Shown: piece after piece, positions 29,201 to 40,400 of the stretch | Layout of the letters: each line of letters begins with the position of its first letter | Numbering within the stretch: the stretch's first letter is position 1 | Source: Dasyornis broadbenti | Taxonomy: Eukaryota; Chordata; Aves; Passeriformes; Dasyornithidae | Assembly: GCA_013397935.1 (NCBI GenBank) | Contig: VZRN01004253.1 | Coordinates: 6,263 to 70,262, forward strand | Reading direction: 5' to 3' | DNA length: 64,000 nucleotides | Translations under genes and position numbers: made by a program | The notes under the pieces: model-generated | What the model was told of the DNA's origin: nothing | Seen by the model: the letters and a program-made list of their open reading frames with translations, nothing else | Database searches by the model: none

Positions 29201-32200
29201 CCCTGAAACTATCAGTATTGCTCTCTCAATCTCAAATACAGATTTGACTTGTATCAAAATAATTGGCTAAAATCTCTTGAAAGTCAGTGGACATATCTTT
29301 GTTATCTTCTGTATCAAAAATCTGATAGACCTGTCTTTTGTTCTGTTCAATACAAATATATTGTATTTAACTAAGGAGAAGTGAACATAGATCACTGGTC
29401 ATTAATAAACGTAATTAAGTACTTTTATCTTGCTGGCATAATTAGGAACTAAATTTGAAGCAATTTGAAATGTCTTACTATGTTTTTTCTTATAATCTAA
29501 GCCCCTAGAGATGATTGTAAGAAAATTACATCCTTGTTACTAACAAATGAAGTAATCAGACTTTTTTTGAGCTGTAGGTTGCTTGTGGTGGTTGTCACAT
29601 GCTGGTTTTTGCTGCTCCGAGGCCTAAAGGATCTGAAGTACTCTTGGAAGATTTATATGAGCCTCGTTTGACCGCTATTATCCCTAAAACGAGTGGGGAC
29701 TTTGTACTAGCAAACACTTTGCAATTATCAGCAGCACGAATACGACGTCGAGAGAGGGTAAGTTCAGAGATATTTAGAGTTGCCATACTTCTTTCACGAA
29801 CCAAAATCACTTTTAAAACTAAAATCATGGCATATACCAAGCAGTTAAATATATCTTCTTAAACTAAGTGTTTCATTTTAATGCATAATATGAAAAATAT
29901 ATATTTACCCTGGTCCCAAAAATTGATGAAAAAAATATAGGTATTGGTCAGATTTTGCTTATTTATTTCTGTGAAATAAGAAAGATATTAAAATTGAATT
30001 TGTAATTTCTTTTGTTCTAAAATGTGGAACCTGTTCCTTTGCATTTTTTAAACTATCTTAGAAATACTTTTTAAAAAATGATTAGAACCTCTTTTGCTGT
30101 TCCCTCTGAGCCCTCGGATATATTAAACAATTTCATAGTTTATAAAATATCAAAAGAGAATATTAGATGTAGCTACTTAAAATATTACTTGCTGCCCTTG
30201 ATCTGCACTACATATTCCATGTTATTTCCTTAAACAGTGCAATGAGTTGGATAATTTCACTTACCTGACTGAGAACAAACTATACCAAAACCTGAATTTA
30301 TTCTGTAAAAGTGTATGTTGTGAATTAAATACCTTGATGTTATTTGAGAGACTAGTTTTTCATTTAAAATTAGAAAAAGAAAAGTTATTTTTCTCTTTTC
30401 TTTATATTTTAGGATTGCTTGAAATCATTGCAAAGAAATGATCTTAAAAACCCCACTATGTACCTGCCCACTTTTTAGGACAGTAAATAATTAAAATATT
30501 GAAGATAAGTGTTTCTGCTTATTAAATTCTGCAACACTGTATCATCACCTAACATTAAATACCACTTCTAAGTATGAGAGATTGCTTACATTTTGTTCTT
30601 CTGCCTTTTTTCTCAATCTGTTGTTTTTAATCTTCTAAAGGAAAGGTCACCAGAACAGTTTGTTCGAATGGCACAAACTCTGCCTCCAATGGGGGAAAGC
30701 TTCTTAAAATCTTCCTTGCCTGTGATGAGCAACACCAGCCCATTCTGGTTTTCTGCAACAAGTCTTCCTAAATCTAAATCCATGAAGGATGGAGACCATG
30801 CAAAAGGTGAAGTGTCCCCACTTCTTGCTGCTGTTTTCTGATAAGAGTGGTTTGAGTCTCATCATTCATAAACAGATGCTCTGTTTGAACATGAAAGGTT
30901 TAGGTTCACTCTTCCCTCAGGAGGGTCTGGCAGCAGACAGACCTGAATGCTGAGAAATGCTGACAAAAAATTGCCTCACACTGTTAATGTTTGCAAAACA
31001 AGTTTAAAGATTTAGAGGAGGCTTGCATGAAAGAAAAACAACTTCTAAATAGTTCCTTAAGCCTTTAGAAAAAAGATTTCACAAAAATACTGTAAGAACA
31101 TTAACTGATTGCTTGATTTTCACAAAAAAAGAGAAGGAATTACATTAAAAAAAAGTTAGGAACAGTCTTAAAGACATAGGAAGGCCTAAGAGGGAACTTG
31201 GATAAGAGAAGATAAGAAAAGAGTTCTACTAATTCTTACAGGACATTCTTCGCTTGGAAATGCAAAAGTACTCTTTGCTTTCTGTTGCCTAAGATAATAA
31301 GGATTTATAATATTCTAGCTAATTTAAAAGCCTGGATACAACAGTGGACTTTTGCACAGATTCTCTAGAGCAGTTCTGGACTCATCGGGGTTCCTGGGCA
31401 TCTGTGTTTTCCTGGGAAGAACAATGCTGAAACGTGCAGAATGCAGTGCTTCTGTGTAAAAGTTAGCTCAGATTTATTCAACAGACAAATCTAATTTGAA
31501 AGTAATTAATTCATAGAATGAAGAGGATTATTTGTAAAGCTGCCAGCACGTCCATTAGCATTTCTGGTTCCAGGAAAGCAATGCAATGAAATTTGAATTT
31601 TTCCTTTAGAGTCTTCTTAGGCCTAAAACCTCAGGTTTTGTGCTGTATGAAGTGGTTGTAGACCTGATGAACTTAATGATGCAGGGACATTTTTATGATG
31701 CTGCATTAGAGTTAAACTCACTGTCTCTCCATCCATTACAAAGATAATGTGCAATGAAGATAACATGACTGCAGCTAATTTGGTCTAATTGTTACACTGT
31801 TATTAAGGAAATTATCCAAAAGAATCTTTGTCCCATGTAATATTTAGGCTTTGAAAGCCTGTGGAAATGTCAGAGATCTACAGTGCACTGAGGCCAGATT
31901 TGCTGAGCTACCTCTATTGTTGATACTGATGAAAGAAGATGGAAATGTTTCTGCTGTGTCTTAGGGTGAGGGAAGGAAGAATTGGAGGACTTCAGCTCCA
32001 TGTCAATAAAATAGAAATAATCTCTCTTTTATAAGACTGAGGTGTTCTGTTTGCTACATAGTGCTTGTTCCTATGACATTTTTTCATTTCCCCCTATTTT
32101 ACCTTGTAGAAAATAATCATAAAAAAGAGAAACCTGATGAAGGCCCTGCAGAGCAAGATTCGGATAATGAAAATATTGACAGAAACCTTGGAGATACAAC

Positions 32201-35200
32201 TGACATCCTAAATATGGTAATATATTCCAATAATGAATCTGTAATTCAGTAATTTTTATGCAGGGGAAGACAAAGAAGCGAAATTGTGTTTCGGCTTCTA
32301 ATACAGAATTCCTGACTGGCCCAAAACATTGTATATGACACCAAGAAGTACTGACACATTGTTAAATGAGTATGCATTTCATATCATCATTATCCAGTGG
32401 TAAAATACATTTTAATTTTCCAAGTAATACTGTGATATGAGATTGAAGCAGTCCAAGTAGTGCAGTGCCTCCCCATGCTTTATCTCTGGAAATCAGAAGG
32501 AAAAGAAAAAGGATGCTGGATACCACATGGTGATCTCTATCTCTGACCTTTCTTTTCTTGATTATTTCCAAGAGAGAATTGCAGGAAATGAAGGCAAAGA
32601 GCATCTTTTCCTGTTTTGAGAAGAGTTTTTTTAGTACAGGTGGATCATATTAAAGGGAAGACCAAAATCCAGACATTTCAATTATTTAGTGATCCCCCAG
32701 CTTGTTCCTACATATTTCTTTCATTTAAAGAACATGTTCACTTTATCACTGGTACACCTTTCCAAAACATTTTGCTCTCTCAGCAGAAGGGACATGTCCT
32801 GGCCTTGATGCAGCCCTAGTTATGCTGGAGGGATTGCACATTTTACAGAAATTATTTTGTTTGCATTTAAAAGTATTTAGTAATTTAACAGTCTGTTTGT
32901 GCGTACCATTTATTTAACAGTTATAAAACTTAATTTTGGTTTACAAGCAAAAATGTTTTCAGATCCAATGCACAGCATGGCCTTCATTAATTTACTGGAC
33001 CATTATTTATATATTGCACACTTTATGTGCTAGACTTTCTTCTTTTTGGTTTTATACCTATTGTGAATCAATTTAAAATAATTTTTTAAATTCTTAAACA
33101 TAAATTTGAAGAAAGACCATCAGGCAAACTTGTCAAAATACAAAATAAATGATTGCTCTTCTTGAATCTGAATACAAGCAATATATTACAGCATAGTTTT
33201 TTCAATTTTTCTAGACTATGACATACATCTTATTGACATATGTGACAAGAGGAAGAAAAACCTTTAATGTCGTATTGATGACACAAATTATTGGGAGTCT
33301 GAAACCAGAACTGTCCATGCTCACTGTGTTGAAAAAGAACATGGTGGTTAAACCATAAGCAGTTACCAATCAGCAGCAGAGAAAAGTATCTTGTCATTTG
33401 GAATATATGGCAAGGGATGAGCAAAACTGTATTATTCATTCTCACCTAGTAGTATGCTACATTGTCTTTTGGGGTTTTGCTCTGTGTAGAAGAAAGAAAG
33501 GCATTAGATTCCAAGGAAAATTTTTGCTGTGTAATGTTTCTTTGAAAATGTTCTTTCAAGGCTGTGGTACCAAATTGGATGTTGAGTTGAAGGTTTTGAT
33601 GATAACAGGGTTAAAGTGTTGTCTTTGTAGCCACTGCTTCACAGTGAGTGGAAGATGGATCTCAAATGTGCCTGTGGGCTGTAAGAAAGGTCAGGGTGGC
33701 ATTCAGTCCCTACAGACAGTTTAGGTGTTGACATCTGTTCTCCACTCTCTTTATAAGCAGTAGATGAAGGATGATGAGCTGAATGATACAAGTTTGTCTC
33801 AACATGCCTGTGCAATAATATTAAAATGTTCATAAAATAGCTCTGTTTAGTAGAACTGGGCTTTAATGCTGCTTTCCCTATTAACTATATTTATTTTTCT
33901 AATAGAGGTCTTATATTTTGCAGACACATGCAATGAAGTTGAATGCTGGTGACTGGACCTTAAAATTATCACCACTCCAAAAACAGAAGGTACTGTAACT
34001 AACTATATATTTGTATACTTATACTGATGTTTAAAAAATCTGCAATTCTTGTGTTATCCTAGTACTTCATTATTTTGCTTTGAGTTTTTAAAAAGCCAGG
34101 CAAATGTTATAGACGTCCTCTTGCTAATTTTCTGATTATCCATGACCTAAAATTCTAAGAAGCTGAATGAAGTCAAAGAGAATTTGGGCAGACACCTAGA
34201 ACTCCACTCATGCAGTGTAGTTTGAGATGAGTGTATGATATTTCACCAGTTTAAGGAGCAGGAGACTATCATATTCACCTTGTAACTTCAGGTGATAACA
34301 TACATTTCTACTGGTTTGCTGATAGGAAAATATTTTGGGACGCAGTGTAAACAAAGATTTTACTCACAGATATTCACCTTGGAGCATATTTAAAAGAGCA
34401 ATAATATTGGTTTTAATGATGAAATTAAAATACTTTGTATTACCTTCCTATTTCACTCCTAAAGCGATCCCAACTTTTCAGCATTTTGTTATATTTCATT
34501 AAAATTTTATTTTAGATTTTGAAAGTTGTTCTGCAGAATTTGTTTTAAATTTCATTAAAATTTTATTTTAGATTTTGAAAGTTGTTCTGCAGAATTTGTT
34601 TAAAAAGTGTAAAATTTAAAGCAGAAACACAGCAGATTTTCAGACTTCTTAGAAAGGGCATAGCAGTGAGTGCATAAGAAGATTTCCAGAGGAGGAGGTG
34701 TAAGAGACCTGTACTAATTTCCTTCTGCTTGCACAGCCTCATGCATTGCACCTGCTGTGGTTTATGGGATGTGGTAGTGGCTGCACAATTCTTACTGCAT
34801 TCCCTTGGATAGTGAGGAAGGCGGAGCACTACACTGATCTTTAACAGAATGTTACTTTCCTCTAATATGTACACTTCTAAATTCATTTCATGTGAAATAG
34901 CCTATCTTTTGTGCTGTCTCTTAATTCCCTGCCACAAATTGTTTCTTTTCTTGTTCAGATGCTTTTGTAACCTTTTTCTTTTGCTGCCATTTGTCTTTAA
35001 TGCTTTTTTCCTTTCTTTTTAATTTTCTGCTTCTCGTGGAATAGAAGAACAATAAAAATGTGAATCTGAAAAGAGATGGTAAGGGTGGGCTGAAAACCAA
35101 GGATTCTGATTTCAGGAAGGAGGGCTCAAAATTAGAGTCTGGCTCTTTACAAAAGCAGTCCTCATTTTCAGAGTCACCTGGAAAAGATTTAGAAAAGAGT

Positions 35201-37462
35201 AGTGCCTTTGTAGGGAAGCCTGTGGCCAAAAAAAGTGCAAAGAAAAGTAAATCTGAGCATGGACAAAGTGATAGTACTTTGAAAAATGGTATTCAAGAAA
35301 TTACTGGGAACAAAAGCATATTAGTGAAAAGGGAAAAAGAACATGTGGAAAATCCTGAATTTTTCAGAGAGGATGCAACATGTAATCTTCCCACTGAAAA
35401 TCAAATTCTGACTGAAAAAATAAATTCTTCCAATAAAAAGCCAAAAGCTGTTAAATCCAAGCAATCCCTTAAAATAGAGGTACTTCCTTCTGCTCCCAGG
35501 GATCAACCCCAGACTGATTCTTTAATTGTACAAAAGTACAGTCCTGTTAAAAAGCAAGGGAGCCAAGAAACAACAGAAAGCCCAAACAAAGTAAAGGATG
35601 GTGTTGAAAAATCTGACAAGTGTGAAAGAATACGTATCGCAGGAGAAGAAAGTAGTGCAGAACAGAGGGAGCTTAAAAAAAAGCATCAGTTTTTGAAACA
35701 AGTGTCTGTAACTTCGTCATCATCTTTAACTGAGGAAAGTATTAATGGTCTTGAAAAATACATACTTAAGGAACAGGTCTACTATGAACACAGAGTTGTT
35801 CACAGGGCAAGGAGAACAGTAGAAAAAGTGACACATTTGGACTCAGAAAAAGACAATGAGATTGAGGAGATGCAAACTACGAACAATGAGAAAGAAGGTG
35901 TAGAACAGACTGATTTAAAAAGCCTGAAGAAGGAAGAAACAAACTCTGATGCTAAATCTGATGAAGATAGGCCTTTAGAAATAAAGAATGAGGAGGAATC
36001 TGATCAGGAGCAGGAGAGTGAAGGCAGTGAAAAGGATGGAAGTGTGAAAGAAAAACTAGATGAAACAATTGACAGTGAAGGTAAACTAGGGGAGGAAGAA
36101 GAAGAAGAAGAGAGTGATGTTAAAAAAGATAGAGATGAAGTTTCAGTAGAAAAAGATGAAGAGGAAAAAGATAATGAGGAAGAAAATGAAAGAGAGGAAT
36201 CGCAGGCTGAAAGAGACAGTGAGAATGAGGCCGCAGAGGAGATTGAGGAGGTCAGTCAGCAAGATGGCAAAGATCAAGGAGATGAGCAAGGCAGGTTGAT
36301 GGAGGAAGAAGAAATGGTGAGTGAGGGAGAAAATGAGGAGGATATGGAGGAGAAGTATGAGAAAGAGGAAGGCACTGAAAAAGACAAGGAACAGGTTAAA
36401 AGTGAGGGAAGAGATGAAAGTGAGGAAGGAGGGGAAGATAGAGAGGGAGAGGAAGAAAAAGAGGTAGAGGCAGAAGAGGAGGGAGAAGATGAAAAGGAAG
36501 ATGAAGAAGAAAACAAAGAAAGGGAGAGTGAAAAAGACAAAGAGGGTGAAGAGGAGGAGTTAAGAGAACCATTGGCAGAGCGGGAAGAAGAGTTGTCTGA
36601 AGAAGAACAGGAAGAAGAAGATGCAAATATGGGAACTAAGAAAGTGCGGGAGGATAGAGTGGAAGAAGGAGAAGAGGGGGAGGATGAAGTGGAAGAGGAA
36701 AGAGAAGACGAGGAGAAAGAGGAAGGAATAGAGGCAGAAGCAGACGGGGAAGAGGAGGAAGAAGATGAAAAGGAAGAAGAGGAGGGGGAAAATGAAGAGG
36801 AAGGGGAAGATAAAGAAGAGGAAGAAGAAGTGGAAGAAGATGAGGGAGTAGGGGAGGAAGAAGAGAGTGCTGGAGAAGATGAGAGAGAAGAGGGAGTGGA
36901 AGAAGAAGAGGAAGATGAAGAGGAAGAAGAGAGAGTTGAAGAAGAGGGAGATGAGGAAGAAGGAGAAGAAGAAGAAGAGGTAGAGGAGGAGGAAGAGGGG
37001 GGGCAGGAACAAGAAGAGGAAGAAGAGGAAGAGGGGGAAGAAGAAAAAGGGGAAGAGGGTGAGGAGGAAGAAGAGGGGGAAGAAGAAAAAGGCGAAGAGG
37101 GTGAGGAGGAAGAAGAAGAAGGGGAAGAAGGAGAGGGGGGAGAAGGTGAAGAGGGAGAGGGAGAAGAAGAAGAGGAGGAAATGGATGTAGGAGAGGAGGA
37201 GGAAGAGGATGAGGGAGAAGAAGATGATGGTGAGGAGGAAGAAGGAGAGGAAGAGGAAAAAACAAAAGATAAAAGGAAAAATTATAGTACTAGACTTCCA
37301 CAAAAGCAAAGCAAACCCAGGAAGCCAGAAAAGACAGACAGGACTGCCTTACCAAACAGCTCTAAACAAACCATGAAGTCCAAACATCATGTAGCAAATG
37401 GTTTACATAATTCAGAACAATTTTGGAACAATGTGCTACCTCATTATTTAACACTAAAATAG
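2144..37462 (+). CDS. RPGR: RPGR, ORF15 isoform (exons 2 to 14/ORF15; exon 1 off-window)
   Basis: Retinitis pigmentosa GTPase regulator, a scaffold of the ciliary transition zone needed for protein traffic to photoreceptor outer segments. Coding segments: 2144-2269, 9239-9331, 11915-11977, 13533-13691, 15146-15295, 20335-20493, 27630-27785, 28282-28406, 29578-29757, 30641-30806, 32110-32216, 33924-33989, 35045-37462. All junctions are GT-AG and phase-compatible. With a mammal-sized exon 1 (28 nt) the product would be 1331 residues: RCC1-like propeller about 10-370, linker about 370-530, Lys/Ser-rich then Glu/Gly-rich region about 530-1265, and a basic tail ending FWNNVLPHYLTLK. Human ORF15 is 1152 residues, so this is longer. 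Exons 2-9 match human exon lengths as I recall them. The identification is firm. The exon-1 sequence is unknown. Confidence 0.95.
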
Positions 37463-40400
37463 CATAGACTACTGGAGATGCATTTTAAGCCTATTCAGGA
37501 AACTTTGGAACTATGGCAGATTGATTTTTATTACTTAAAAGAAACTTTCCATGGAGTCAAAGCATATTATTATGCATATAATTTAAGTGCCAATTTATTG
37601 AAAAATATTGAAGAAAATATTTAGATTTAGGAAGCTTTTATGAGAGAAATCATACTTTGTTGATACAATCATTTTTACAATCATGGTTATCACGGATGAC
37701 AGCTAAAAAAATAATCTAAAAACATAATTGCTGAGGAGGTAAACTGTGTTTGCCTCTTAATTAAAGTGTAATGTCATTCTGACAAAATGAATTATACATT
37801 GTAACAGTGTAATCTTTGCCTTTGAATCAGCAATACATCAATTTTAGTTGCAGGACAGTTTATTTGATAATGTGCCTTACATGAAAGGAGATTCAGTAAA
37901 TTAGCAAATGTACCTATTTTTAAATTACGGTGTCACTCCATAATTTATTCCCCCTGCTTTTATTCTGTTCATACATTGGTGAAATGTTCAAGTACTTAAA
38001 TTAAAAAAAAAAGAAAAAGTTGCCAAATTTATGTGAGTCAGTGGATGGGAGGTAAATGGAAATGCAGGCCTGGGTAAGTGATGGCCTGGGATTTTCCAAA
38101 GGCCTTAAGGCTGATTTCTTATTTTGATGTCTGCACACAATGCTGTGCAAAAAGATCAACACAAGTCTCAGAATCTGGCCAAGACTACATTTGAGTTCAG
38201 GGATATCATACTTGGTGCTTAGATGTAATTAAGGATTTGAAATATACACCTGTAAAACATTTTTTATTTGTTTATAGTGTGCAATACACAAAAGATTCTA
38301 TATCTGCCTACAAACGACTACATCACATTAGTCCTCTGACTATAAGGCACTCAAAGAGGGGAATATATGTTGTTACTGTGTGAAACACATACATATTTTC
38401 AGGATCAGAGTCAAAGCTTCTCCTCAGTGGAGGAGATTTATGGTTTTCCCTCATGAAAAATTCTATCTGTAATCTCCAGAAAGATGTAAACCAAGAAGCC
38501 AGATGGAATAGTAAAGAAAGTGGCAAGAAAGTCTGAATTCTTTTTGGAAAAGAGAAAGTTAATAATTTTGGAGTTTCCTTAAAATACACAAGCAAATCTT
38601 GCAAATTATTTTTGTAAGGTAATGCATCACTCTTTCAACCTTTAGGGACTGAACTGGCAACTGAAGAGATAGGAACTCATCAGGCAGCATTGTTACTTGA
38701 ATATTATGCTAATGGATGGTCTGAGAAATTTTTGTAAACAGATCTCAATATTGACATTCTCTAGAAAATAGTTATTTAAACCTTAGTTGAAAATGAGGAC
38801 AGAAGAAGAAAGGAATCAAAATGAGTAAATGTCATTCAATAAAAATGTTAATGGAATCAATACTTATGTTGACATTATGAAACATTTTAATGTTGTTTTG
38901 TAAGATACCGGCATTAAATGATATTTGACACGATGTCTCCAGAATTTATTTTTTAAAAAGCCTGTAGTAGATTGGCAGTTTTCCAGTAAATTCTAGTCCA
39001 GGTCCATCCTTCCTGTCTTCCTCACCCCTTCCATATACTGCATTTGAAGGTAAGATCACTTCAGTATGTGCTGTGCCTAACTACAGCAAAAAGTTAGCCC
39101 AGTGACTGTATTTTTTCCCTGTGAAATTTGTTTCAAACTTTGGAATTCTCTGGAACATATTGTCTTGACATCAGCTTGTGTCTTTGGAACAGAGTAAGTA
39201 TCCCCATATTCTGTTAGAGAATATTTTGTCTGTTAAATGCCCTTCCCAAGAAATCAGCTCTCTCTAACAATGGGTCATCAGATATTTTGCCAAAGTGCTG
39301 TGTTATCACTGAACTTCTGTGAAAATACTTCCTTTTGAAACTAAGTGGAGCTATGATGTGTTATTTTATCTTTCTTACGAAAGATTAGGATGTTACTGTG
39401 ACTAAACTTGGAGTAATATTGAAAAGTACTTTTATAGGCCTAAAACTGGATTTCTTGGATATGACATCTACTTCTTTGTGATTCTAGAATTCATCTTTGG
39501 AAGAAAACTGTGCTGTGAAAAAAGGAACAACTCTGTTATTTCTAGTCAAAAATATTTCCTAGACAGAGAGAAAAAAAGTGAGAGCATTTTAAAGCAAGTG
39601 ATTTCCAGTTCCATAAAGGAATGGCCCTTCATTTGCTGTTTGGTTGCAACATTTAATCTAAATTCTTAGGCAAATGGGGACCATTTGTTGTTTCTCTCTT
39701 AACATATGCTGATAGCATAAAGCTTTCCAAGAGAGTGAAGGAAGCCAACTTATGAGCATCTCCTCTTCTTTGTTTTGTCTGGATGAAAATTCATTGATTT
39801 GAGAACTGATTTATGTAGTTTTGTGGATCATTCCTGTGGTAGGGGAAAAGCAGAGCTTTACTCCAGCACTTCCAAGGGTTTTCCACAGGCTCCTTACATA
39901 AATTGTGCTCTGTGCCAACGTTTCTGGGCTTTGAGGGGACTTTGGAACTCCATTAGCCTAATGAATGGAATTTTAGTTAGTTTGATTCATACTGGTTTAT
40001 AAAGTTTGCTACTTGTGGTTTTGTGAAAATTCAGTATATCCTTGGTATTTATTACGGCATACAAAAAGATTTATATGCAGTACTGAAGCAACATGGCAGA
40101 AATAGTCCTGAACTAGTTTTTAATAGAGAAAAAAAAATCCTGCAGTAGAGAGAGAAAATAAAAGGCAATTGCCCAGACCAAAGATCTATCCACCTTTTTT
40201 TCTACCAGTGGCTACTGGTGAGTGCCTGGGGAAAAAAAAGTTAGACTACTAGCACAAACTTGTAGTGTTACTACTCCCCTCTAATCATTCAGTAAAAGGA
40301 ATATATTCAGCATATTCAATAATTTGTGGTTCAGCAGAAATATGTATTACATTTAACATCTGTTTTCTTCACATGCATTTCCTTCCATCAATTTTTAACC

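Noticed and set aside
36560..37309. 249-codon minus-strand frame
   Set aside because: It is the polypyrimidine complement of the Glu/Gly repeat, where stops are rare by composition. No start context or motif.
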